This document shows positions 7,841-13,349 of a stretch of 13,349 bases of DNA, piece after piece; positions within the stretch are counted from its first letter, which is position 1; every line of letters begins with the position of its first letter. Origin of the DNA: an uncultured beta proteobacterium (lineage in GTDB: Bacteria > Pseudomonadota > Gammaproteobacteria > Burkholderiales > Burkholderiaceae_B); contig CAIYCP010000364.1 in assembly GCA_903924715.1 (NCBI GenBank), positions 1 through 13,349 of the forward strand, given 5' to 3'. A program made the translations under genes and the position numbers. The notes below the pieces were generated by a model that was not told the origin of the DNA, did no database searches, and was given only the letters and a program-made list of their open reading frames with translations.

Positions 7841-7870
7841 TTGGTTTCGGTAAGATTGACCCCATTGTAT
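7841..7870 (+). promoter_or_regulatory. Possible weak sigma-70-like promoter for the rubredoxin operon
   Basis: TTGGTT (7841-7846) and TTGTAT (7865-7870) are separated by 18 nt, upstream of the rubredoxin start in the 128-nt divergent gap between the thiD-like gene and the rubredoxin gene. Both boxes are imperfect. The orientation of the genes requires a promoter somewhere here, but this particular pair is only a candidate. Confidence 0.25.
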
Positions 7871-7933
7871 GAGAACAACTGTTTTTGCCCGTGCGTGGTT
7901 GACTGCGGCGCGGGTCTTACCAAAGAGAGAGCG

Positions 7934-8098
7934 ATGCGTACTTGGATGTGTTTAATTTGTGGTTGGATCTATGATGAAGAGACGGGCGTACCTGAAGAGG
8001 GTATTGCGGCCGGGACGAAATGGGAAGATGTGCCGCCGAACTGGGTTTGCCCTGAGTGTGGGGCACGCAAAGAAGACTTCGAAATGATGGAAATCTAA
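7934..8098 (+). CDS. Rubredoxin
   Basis: This small one-iron electron carrier has 54 residues. The four iron-ligating cysteines are at positions 6, 9, 39 and 42 in CLICG and CPECG, the standard two CxxC knuckles. The aromatic core residues are also present (W4, Y13, W30, W37, F49), as is the DVPPNWVCP motif (32-40). The ATG at 7934 follows a purine-rich AAGAGAGAG stretch. A longer in-frame reading from 7841 adds a Cys-containing leader that no rubredoxin has and is rejected. Aerobic proteobacterial rubredoxins of this type pass electrons to oxygenases or detoxifying enzymes, but the partner is not visible here. It heads the plus-strand block, 28 nt before yqgE. Confidence 0.95.
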   Translation: MRTWMCLICGWIYDEETGVPEEGIAAGTKWEDVPPNWVCPECGARKEDFEMMEI

Positions 8099-8126
8099 GT
8101 AAATCTTATCTTAAAGGTGCTGATCA

Positions 8127-8723
8127 ATGATTCAAAGCCCTAAGATTTCCGAGACAGCCCCCCCAGACTTTTCAATCGACTTGTCTAATCAGTTTTTGAT
8201 GGCCATGCCAGGGATGGTGGGGGGCGAATTGGCCGGAACGGTGATTTATATCTGTGAGCATGGCCCCAAAGGGGCTCTGGGGCTCGTGATTAATCGCCCG
8301 ACTGATCTTTCGTTGAGCAGTTTGCTTGAAAAAATCGACCTCAAGCTCGAAATCAGTCCGTTTGAATCGAACCCCGTGTTTTTTGGTGGCCCGGTACAAA
8401 CTGACCGTGGGTTTGTTTTGCACACCCCAATGGGTGAATACAGCTCAAGCATTAAGCTGGGCGCGCTTGCGCTCACCACCTCTCGTGACGTGCTGCAAGA
8501 GGTGGCTGCGGGCAAAGGCCCAGATAAAGTGTTGGTGACACTGGGCTATGCGGGCTGGGGCGCGGGTCAGCTTGAGCATGAGTTGGCGCAAAATGCCTGG
8601 CTCAATGTTTTGGCGGATACGGATATTATTTTTTCTACCCCACCTGAACAGCGTTACCCGGCGGCGTTGAAATTGCTGGGCATTGACCCGATCATGCTGA
8701 CAGGCGCGGCGGGGCATGCCTGA
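8127..8723 (+). CDS. yqgE: YqgE/AlgH family protein (UPF0301)
   Basis: This 198-residue cytoplasmic protein belongs to the conserved but functionally unclear YqgE/AlgH family. Family landmarks are LSNQFLMAMPGM near residues 19-30, GALGLVINRP (49-58), the F-G-G-P-V-Q-T-D-R-G-F-V-L-H block (about 86-99) and the C-terminal G-Y-A-G-W-G-A-G-Q-L-E-x-E-L segment. The start is supported by an AAAGG 9 nt upstream. The gene almost always precedes ruvX/yqgF in proteobacteria, as here, where it overlaps ruvX by 8 nt. In Pseudomonas the family was linked to alginate regulation, but a biochemical activity is not established. Confidence 0.95.
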   Translation: MIQSPKISETAPPDFSIDLSNQFLMAMPGMVGGELAGTVIYICEHGPKGALGLVINRPTDLSLSSLLEKIDLKLEISPFESNPVFFGGPVQTDRGFVLHTPMGEYSSSIKLGALALTTSRDVLQEVAAGKGPDKVLVTLGYAGWGAGQLEHELAQNAWLNVLADTDIIFSTPPEQRYPAALKLLGIDPIMLTGAAGHA

Positions 8724-9108
8724 AGAAACGCTTCTCGCCTTTGACTATGGCGCCAAAAAATTAGGCGTTGCCCTCGGAAACACATTGCTTAAGCAGGCTC
8801 GGCCGTTGGATTTGATCCTTGAGCCGACCCGAGACGGCCGGTTTGCCCGGATTACAGCGTTGATCGACACCTGGAAGCCAGAACGCCTTGTCGTGGGCCT
8901 GGCGCTCGCCACCGATGGGTCTGAACAATACGCTTCACAGCATTGTCGGCGCTTTGCCCGCCAGCTTGAGGGGCGCTACGCAATCCCCGTTGTGCTGGTC
9001 GATGAGCGAGGATCTAGCGTCGAAGCCCAGAAAATAACGGGTAATGCGCCCGATGATGCCGTCGCAGCGGCTATTATTCTGCAACGCTATTTTGATACGC
9101 ATCTCTGA
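8716..9108 (+). CDS. ruvX: RuvX/YqgF family putative Holliday-junction resolvase / pre-16S rRNA nuclease
   Basis: This RNase H-fold nuclease family is implicated in maturation of the 16S rRNA 5' end and in Holliday-junction processing. The 130-residue protein keeps the three acidic elements: D10 in AFDYGAKKLGVALG, the VDER segment (95-98) and an Asp pair (113-114) in DDAVAAAIILQRY. It is slightly shorter than the usual length of about 138. Some family motifs are altered: the GLPLNxDGxE segment reads GLALATDGSE, and the loop between DER and the last Asp is short and lacks the usual basic residues. It overlaps yqgE by 8 nt and ends 10 nt before pyrR. Confidence 0.92.
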   Translation: MPEETLLAFDYGAKKLGVALGNTLLKQARPLDLILEPTRDGRFARITALIDTWKPERLVVGLALATDGSEQYASQHCRRFARQLEGRYAIPVVLVDERGSSVEAQKITGNAPDDAVAAAIILQRYFDTHL

Positions 9109-9118
9109 GGCCCGCCCC

Positions 9119-9661
9119 ATGTCACAACAGCCGCCCGCCTACACCCCTGACACCCTGCCAGACGCCGAGACGCTTTATGCCACGCTGCTCGCCGCCGTGC
9201 GTCAAATTGTGCAGTCGTTGCCGATTCAACAAGTGCATTTGGTGGGCATTCATTCTGGCGGCGCCTGGTTGGCGGCGCGCTTGCATCGCGATTTAAAGTT
9301 GGTGCAACCCTATGGCACGCTCGATATCAGTTTTTATCGTGACGACTTTGACAAAATCGGCTTGCATAGCCAGGTTTTGCCCTCTGATATTTCTTTTCCG
9401 GTCACTGACAAACATTTGATTCTGATTGACGATGTGCTCTACACCGGGCGCACGATTCGTGCCGCCATGCACGAGTTGTTTGATTACGGCCGTCCTGCAT
9501 CGATTCGTTTGGCTGTATTGATTGATCGTGGTGGACGCGAACTGCCGATCGCGGCGGTGGCTGTTGGTGGTGTGGTTGAGCCAGCACCCGCGGGCACCTT
9601 AGTGTTGTCACAGACCGACGACGGCAAGCTTGTGTTGACGACAGAATCCAAGGAGAATTGA
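9119..9661 (+). CDS. pyrR: PyrR-type bifunctional pyrimidine regulator / uracil phosphoribosyltransferase
   Basis: This 180-residue type I phosphoribosyltransferase has the PRPP-binding loop LIDDVLYTGRT (102-112) and the PyrR-specific VLIDRGGRELPI (133-144). The TLDISFYRDDF segment (67-77) is also typical of PyrR. The ATG at 9119 follows GAGG at 9107-9110; a longer reading from 9044 lies inside ruvX and is rejected. In Bacillus PyrR binds pyr mRNA and controls attenuation. In Gram-negative bacteria the protein is kept in the pyrR-pyrB-pyrC' operon, often without an attenuator. Only 10 nt separate it from ruvX, so no leader RNA exists at this point. It ends in a TGATG junction with pyrB. Confidence 0.94.
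   Translation: MSQQPPAYTPDTLPDAETLYATLLAAVRQIVQSLPIQQVHLVGIHSGGAWLAARLHRDLKLVQPYGTLDISFYRDDFDKIGLHSQVLPSDISFPVTDKHLILIDDVLYTGRTIRAAMHELFDYGRPASIRLAVLIDRGGRELPIAAVAVGGVVEPAPAGTLVLSQTDDGKLVLTTESKEN
9650..9655 (+). promoter_or_regulatory. Shine-Dalgarno site that decides the pyrB start
   Basis: AAGGAG ends 5 nt before the ATG at 9661 and only 2 nt before the in-frame TTG at 9658. The spacing favours the ATG. Confidence 0.75.
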
Positions 9662-10614
9662 TGCGTAATCCTCAACTTAATCGCCACGGCGAACTCACGC
9701 ATCTGATCACCACCGAAGGTTTGCCGCGTGCGATTCTCACGCATATTCTTGATACGGCACAAACCTTTGTTCCCCTCGCCGATCGGGATGTTAAAAAAGT
9801 ACCGCTACTGCGCGGGAAAAGCGTATTCAATCTGTTCTTTGAAAACTCAACGCGCACGCGCACCACGTTTGAAATCGCCGCCAAACGTTTGTCGGCCGAT
9901 GTTTTTAATTTAAATATTAATGTGTCGTCAGCGGCCAAGGGCGAAACTTTACTCGATACGATCGCAAACTTATCTGCGATGCAAGCTGACCTGTTTGTCG
10001 TGCGCCATGAGGCAAGCGGTGCACCCTACTTGATCGCTCAACATGTTGCTCCCCATGTCCATGTGGTCAACGCGGGCGATGGGCGTCATGCACATCCGAC
10101 GCAAGCCCTGCTTGATATGTATACGATCAGGCACTTTAAAAAAGATTTCTCAAATTTGACGGTTGCGGTGGTGGGAGATTTGCTGCACTCACGCGTAGCG
10201 CGCTCAAACATTCACGCACTGACGACGCTCGGTGTGGCCGAGGTGCGGGCGATTGCGCCCTTGACATTGCTGCCCAGTGGTCTGGATCAAATGGGTGTGC
10301 GCGTCTTCACAGATATGCGTCAAGGTTTGAAAGATGTTGATGTGATCATCATGCTGCGCTTACAAAATGAGCGCATGCGTGGCGCCTTGTTACCGTCGTC
10401 GCACGAATACTTTAAGCATTATGGTTTAACTGAAGAAAAACTTGCGCTCGCGAAGTCGGATTGCATCGTCATGCACCCAGGGCCGATGAATCGGGGTGTT
10501 GAAATTGATTCGACTGTTGCTGACGGCAAGCAGTCTGTGATTTTGAATCAAGTCACCTTCGGCATTGCAGTTCGAATGGCCGTGATGAGTATTGTTGCAG
10601 GAGCCTCAGCATGA
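9661..10614 (+). CDS. pyrB: Aspartate carbamoyltransferase catalytic subunit
   Basis: PyrB condenses carbamoyl phosphate with aspartate, the committed step of pyrimidine synthesis. The 317-residue protein has all expected sites: carbamoyl-phosphate loop FENSTRTRTTFE (60-71), the 80s-loop SSAAKGE with K93, RHEASGAP (115-122), DGRHAHPTQALLD (140-152), the aspartate-site M-L-R-L-Q-N-E-R (231-238) and HPGPMNRGVEI (272-282). It looks fully active. Its start shares one base with the pyrR stop and its end overlaps the PyrC-like gene by 4 nt (ATGA), which fits co-translation of the two subunits. No pyrI is present. This is the arrangement of the class A ATCase of Pseudomonas, in which PyrB assembles with an inactive PyrC' into a dodecamer. 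Confidence 0.97.
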   Translation: MRNPQLNRHGELTHLITTEGLPRAILTHILDTAQTFVPLADRDVKKVPLLRGKSVFNLFFENSTRTRTTFEIAAKRLSADVFNLNINVSSAAKGETLLDTIANLSAMQADLFVVRHEASGAPYLIAQHVAPHVHVVNAGDGRHAHPTQALLDMYTIRHFKKDFSNLTVAVVGDLLHSRVARSNIHALTTLGVAEVRAIAPLTLLPSGLDQMGVRVFTDMRQGLKDVDVIIMLRLQNERMRGALLPSSHEYFKHYGLTEEKLALAKSDCIVMHPGPMNRGVEIDSTVADGKQSVILNQVTFGIAVRMAVMSIVAGASA

Positions 10615-11909
10615 AGCTACAGATCAAAAATGGTCGAGTGATTGACCCTGCAAACAGCATCGATCGCGTGGCCGATGTTTTTGTGAGCGACGGCAAAATT
10701 GCCGCAATCGGTACGGCGCCCGCCGGGTTTAAAGCTGAGCGCGTCATTGATGCTAAAGATAAGCTCGTGTTACCAGGCCTAGTGGACTTGGCCGCGCGTT
10801 TGCGTGAGCCTGGTTTTGAATACCGCGGCACGCTTGAATCTGAAATGCGCGCAGCGCTTGCTGGCGGTATTACAAGCTTAGTGCTGCCGCCCGATACAGA
10901 CCCGACGCTTGACGAACCGGGTCTGGTTGAAATGCTCAAGCATCGTGCACGACAGATCGACCAAGTGAATTTGTATCCGCTCGGTGCCATGACGGTCGGC
11001 CTGAAAGGTGAGGTCATCACTGAGATGGCTGAGCTCACTGAAGCGGGTTGTGTGGCTTTTTCGCAAGCGGACACCCCGATTCTTGATACCAATGTTTTGT
11101 TGCGTGCGATGCAATATGCACGCACCTTTGACTTTATGTTGTGGTTGCGTGCGCAAGACCCTTGGTTATCAGGTTCTGGCGTGGCCGCAAGCGGCGCGTA
11201 TGCCTCGCGCCTAGGCTTGCCGGGCATACCAGTGCAAGCCGAAACGGTGGCGTTGAACACGTTATTTGAATTGCAACGTACCTGCGGGGTGCGGCTGCAT
11301 ATTTGTCGCGTGTCGTCTGCGGCGGGTATTGAATTGGTACGTGCCGCCAAGCGTGAAGGCTTACCCGTGACGTGTGATGTGTCAGCCAATCACGTGCACT
11401 TAACCGATGTGGATATTGGTTATTACGACAGTAACTTTCGTTTAGATCCACCGCTGCGTGGTCAACGCGATCGCGATGCGATTCGTGCTGCGCTCGCCGA
11501 TGGGACGATTGATGTCGTGTGCTCGGATCACACGCCCGTCGATGATGATGGCAAGATGTTGCCGTTTGCTGAAGCCGAACCCGGCGCGACGGGGCTTGAA
11601 CTGTTACTTTCTTTGACCTTGAAATGGGCGAACGAGAGTAAAACCTCTTTGTCTGAAGCCATTGCCCGCGTGACAAGCGGCCCGGGTCGCGTCTTAACGA
11701 GCGCTTGCTCTGCAGCTGCTTTTGCCGGACAGATAGGCGTGGGTGCACCGGCGGACTTGTGTGTCGTGGATCCAAATGCCTTTTGGCAGGTGAATCGAGA
11801 ATCATTCTTGAGCCAAAGTCAGCACACGCCGTTCTTGGGGATGGAGCTGCCTGGCAAAGTATGTCTGACTATTGTGCGGGGCCAAGTCGCCTGGGAGCTT
11901 GTTGGTTGA
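10611..11909 (+). CDS. pyrX: Dihydroorotase-like PyrC' (PyrX), predicted non-catalytic ATCase partner
   Basis: This 432-residue amidohydrolase-fold protein belongs to the type I dihydroorotase family, but its active site has been lost. The zinc-binding HxH after P-G-L-V-D is replaced by A61 and R63 (DLAARLREPG where active enzymes read DMHVHLREPG). The FSDDG motif reads FSQAD (150-154). The VHAED histidine is R180 (LRAQD), and the second His of the HICH motif is R233. Of the catalytic set only the Asp of CSDHTP (D306) remains. The fold otherwise appears intact and of normal length. In Pseudomonas, PyrC' of this kind is needed for assembly of active ATCase with PyrB. The 4-nt overlap with pyrB supports the same role here. 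A catalytic pyrC is therefore expected elsewhere in the genome. Automated annotation would probably call this gene dihydroorotase. Confidence 0.9.
   Translation: MKLQIKNGRVIDPANSIDRVADVFVSDGKIAAIGTAPAGFKAERVIDAKDKLVLPGLVDLAARLREPGFEYRGTLESEMRAALAGGITSLVLPPDTDPTLDEPGLVEMLKHRARQIDQVNLYPLGAMTVGLKGEVITEMAELTEAGCVAFSQADTPILDTNVLLRAMQYARTFDFMLWLRAQDPWLSGSGVAASGAYASRLGLPGIPVQAETVALNTLFELQRTCGVRLHICRVSSAAGIELVRAAKREGLPVTCDVSANHVHLTDVDIGYYDSNFRLDPPLRGQRDRDAIRAALADGTIDVVCSDHTPVDDDGKMLPFAEAEPGATGLELLLSLTLKWANESKTSLSEAIARVTSGPGRVLTSACSAAAFAGQIGVGAPADLCVVDPNAFWQVNRESFLSQSQHTPFLGMELPGKVCLTIVRGQVAWELVG
11893..11897 (+). promoter_or_regulatory. Shine-Dalgarno site supporting a TTG start for plsC
   Basis: GGGAG ends 8 nt before the TTG at 11906, inside the last codons of the PyrC-like gene. 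This spacing supports the unusual start codon. Confidence 0.55.
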
Positions 11910-12658
11910 AGTTCTTGCGGTTTGCAGCCCGAGCAACCGCGGTAAGCGTATGGGTGCTCTGCGGTTTGTTGATGATTGGTTTACTTTATCTAATCGTCGG
12001 ACTTGCGGCTCGGCTCTGGCTTAAAAAATACTGGTCAAAAATATTGCTCTGGTTGTGTGGTGTTCGTGTGACACCGCATGGCGAACCGACACTTGAGCGC
12101 GCAGTCTTGTGGGTGTCAAATCATATTTCTTGGCTTGATATTTTTGCGCTGAACGCAGTGCGTGCAACAGCCTTTATTGCAAAAAGTGAAATCCGTCGTT
12201 GGCCTGTCTTGGGTTGGTTGGTGGCGGGTGCGGGTACGATCTTTATTGAGCGTGCCTCACGCCACGCGGTCCATCGCGTGGGTTTATCGATGCAAGCCCA
12301 TTTCGCACAAGGGCAGGTTGTGGGCTTATTTCCAGAGGGCACGACTTCAGCCGGTTTTGATCTGCTGCCGTTTTATGCAAATCTTTTTGAGCCAGCTCGC
12401 AAATCTGCCGTACAGATCCAGCCGGTGGCACTCTTGTACTTTCAACACGCGATGCGCAGCGACGTGGCGGCATTTGTGGGCGAACAGACTTTAATCAATA
12501 GCTTGTGGAAAGTATTAAGTGCGCAAGGGCTTTCGATCGAACTTCATTTTTTAGCGCCGATTATGCAGGCCGATGAGGTAGAGGCGCCCCCTCGGGCTGA
12601 GCTAGGGCGTTTAGCGCGCCATGCGATCGCTGAGGTGGTGGCACAAAAAAGCGCTTGA
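11906..12658 (+). CDS. plsC: 1-acyl-sn-glycerol-3-phosphate acyltransferase (PlsC family)
   Basis: This membrane-bound acyltransferase probably adds the second acyl chain to lysophosphatidate to give phosphatidate. With the TTG start at 11906 it has 250 residues, close to the family's usual size. It begins with a short basic segment and a transmembrane helix (about residues 11-35). Catalytic block I is NHISWLD with H73 and D78 (the HX4D motif), block II includes FIERASR (113-119), and block III is FPEGTTS (142-148). The TTG lies in the pyrX stop region (TTGA), giving a tight junction. The alternative start is ATG at 11861, which adds 15 polar residues and overlaps pyrX by 49 nt. An ornithine-lipid OlsA-type acyltransferase is also possible. 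The last codons overlap a terminator for the opposite strand. Confidence 0.88.
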   Translation: MKFLRFAARATAVSVWVLCGLLMIGLLYLIVGLAARLWLKKYWSKILLWLCGVRVTPHGEPTLERAVLWVSNHISWLDIFALNAVRATAFIAKSEIRRWPVLGWLVAGAGTIFIERASRHAVHRVGLSMQAHFAQGQVVGLFPEGTTSAGFDLLPFYANLFEPARKSAVQIQPVALLYFQHAMRSDVAAFVGEQTLINSLWKVLSAQGLSIELHFLAPIMQADEVEAPPRAELGRLARHAIAEVVAQKSA

Positions 12659-12678
12659 GGCCGAATGACTTCAAGCGC
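12645..12678 (-). terminator. Rho-independent terminator of the minus-strand LigJ gene
   Basis: Read on the minus strand, a stem GCGCTTGAAG (12678-12669) pairs with CCTCAAGCGC (12660-12651). This gives ten pairs including one G-U, with an 8-nt loop, and is followed directly by six T (12650-12645). This is a textbook terminator about 58 nt beyond the LigJ stop codon. On the plus strand the hairpin lacks a following U-tract, so it would not serve plsC well. It includes the last codons and stop of plsC. Confidence 0.8.
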
Positions 12679-12687
12679 GATTCGTTC

Positions 12688-12722
12688 AACCGTTAAGCAG
12701 GAACCGTTAAGCAGGAACCGTT
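12688..12722. repeat. 2.5-copy tandem repeat of a 14-nt unit
   Basis: The unit AACCGTTAAGCAGG occurs at 12688-12701 and 12702-12715, followed by a half copy AACCGTT at 12716-12722, all identical. It lies in the 77-nt gap between the convergent plsC and LigJ genes. Such an exact short duplication looks like recent slippage. Confidence 0.8.
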
Positions 12723-12740
12723 GCGTGAGGGCTGCTTAAC
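12706..12740. repeat. 9-bp inverted repeat overlapping the LigJ stop codon
   Basis: GTTAAGCAG at 12706-12714 is complementary to CTGCTTAAC at 12732-12740, with a 17-nt loop. The upstream tandem copy (12692-12700) can pair equally well. The right arm contains the LigJ stop codon (TAA at 12738-12736). It could form an mRNA 3' hairpin before the terminator, but it has no U-tract of its own. Confidence 0.5.
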
Positions 12741-13349
12741 ACCCTTGGCATCTTGGGTGTGCACGCAAGCGTGGATACACGCCTAAGGCATTGTTTGAAA
12801 AAATCTGTTTCTTTTGCGTTAAATCTGCCGATGGTGAGGCATCGATATAGCGTTTTGTATCATCAAAATAAAAGTTAGTCAGCGGATCAATACCTTGTAC
12901 GGCGCCCACAGTTTCAGAAGCAAACAAAATATTTTTGGCCGGAATCACTTTCAATAAAAGATCGATGCCCGGTTGGTGATACACGCAGGTATCAAAGAAC
13001 ACATTGTTTAAAACTTTTTGCTCAAGAGGTGGCAGGCCCATGTCTTGCGCACGGCCGCGATAGCGTCCCCAGTGGTAAGGCACTGCGCCGCCGCCATGCG
13101 GGATGATGAATTTAAGGGTAGGAAAATCTTTAAAAATATCTGAAGTCATGAACTGTACAAAGGCCGTGGTATCACCATTGATGTAGTGCGTAGCCACTGC
13201 GTCAAAATGCGGATTGCACGAGCCGCTGACATGAATCATGGCGGGGATATCAAGTGCCACCATTTTTTCGTAAAGCGGGTACCACCATTTTTTATCCCAC
13301 AGTGGTGGATCGCTCCAGCGTCCGCCTGTTGGGTCGGGGTTGATGTTGG
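12736..13349 (-). CDS. ligJ: 4-oxalomesaconate hydratase (LigJ/PmdE/GalB-type amidohydrolase), C-terminal part
   Basis: The last 203 residues of an amidohydrolase-2 superfamily protein are visible; the reading frame stays open to the right edge. LigJ hydrates 4-oxalomesaconate to 4-carboxy-4-hydroxy-2-oxoadipate in the protocatechuate 4,5-cleavage pathway. Recognisable segments are P-D-P-T-G-G-R-W at the left of the fragment, AMIHVSGSCN, FIIPHGGGAVPYHWGR, FFDTCVYHQPGID, ILFASETVGAVQGIDP and the final NALGVYPRL. The His in IHVSG and the Glu in FASE are 106 residues apart. This equals the spacing of the Zn ligands His178 and Glu284 that I recall for Sphingobium LigJ. The gene converges on plsC. 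The last eight residues (AHPRCQGC) are unlike the tails I would expect and may reflect drift. Further protocatechuate-pathway genes probably lie beyond the right edge. Confidence 0.85.
   Translation of the reverse strand, partial: NINPDPTGGRWSDPPLWDKKWWYPLYEKMVALDIPAMIHVSGSCNPHFDAVATHYINGDTTAFVQFMTSDIFKDFPTLKFIIPHGGGAVPYHWGRYRGRAQDMGLPPLEQKVLNNVFFDTCVYHQPGIDLLLKVIPAKNILFASETVGAVQGIDPLTNFYFDDTKRYIDASPSADLTQKKQIFSNNALGVYPRLRAHPRCQGC

Noticed and set aside
7841..7933. Longer rubredoxin with a Cys-containing N-terminal leader
   Set aside because: Rubredoxin domains begin at the ATG at 7934, which has a purine-rich upstream stretch; the leader overlaps the likely promoter region.
9044..9118. PyrR start inside ruvX
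   Set aside because: The 25 extra residues are a shifted-frame reading of the conserved ruvX C-terminus; the ATG at 9119 has its own GAGG.
10553..11805. Long antisense open frames opposite pyrX
   Set aside because: They are low-complexity readings rich in Arg/Ser/Thr opposite a clearly conserved gene, with no recognisable domain or start signal.

Overview
The window looks like ordinary chromosome of a betaproteobacterium of the order Burkholderiales, probably Alcaligenaceae or a close relative. This rests on the run rubredoxin-yqgE-ruvX-pyrR-pyrB-pyrC-like-plsC, divergent from a thiD-like/thiE/hemL run. It also rests on the Bug-type periplasmic protein at the left edge and the 4,5-protocatechuate pathway gene at the right edge. 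GC content is moderate (mid-fifties per cent by eye). I see no RNA genes, insertion sequences, prophage, CRISPR array or defence system.

Layout. (1) 1-336, minus: N-terminal part of a Bug/TctC-type periplasmic binding protein. (2) 450-4974, plus: a complete five-gene branched-chain-amino-acid-type (HAAT) ABC importer in the order binding protein, two permeases, two ATPases, tightly packed with 1-7 nt overlaps after the first gap. (3) 5012-7805, minus: a degenerate ThiD-like protein, ThiE and HemL, convergent with the importer. (4) 7934-12658, plus: rubredoxin, YqgE, RuvX, PyrR, PyrB, a non-catalytic dihydroorotase-like PyrC' and a PlsC-type acyltransferase, mostly overlapping and so probably one operon. 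(5) 12645-13349, minus: a terminator and the C-terminal part of a 4-oxalomesaconate hydratase (LigJ/PmdE), convergent with plsC.

How the parts work together. The central block is housekeeping: thiamine phosphate assembly, the first step of tetrapyrrole synthesis after glutamyl-tRNA, and pyrimidine synthesis at aspartate transcarbamoylase with its structural partner PyrC'. The flanks look like nutrient acquisition and aromatic catabolism. LigJ belongs to the protocatechuate meta-cleavage pathway, and the two uptake systems may bring in aromatic or organic acids, although neither substrate can be read from sequence.

The points most worth checking are enzyme-family members that have lost their catalytic motifs: the ThiD-like protein, and the PyrC-like protein in which nearly all metal ligands are replaced. 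Next are the terminator that sits inside the end of the opposing plsC gene, and a small 14-nt tandem repeat beside it. I found no convincing undescribed multi-gene system.
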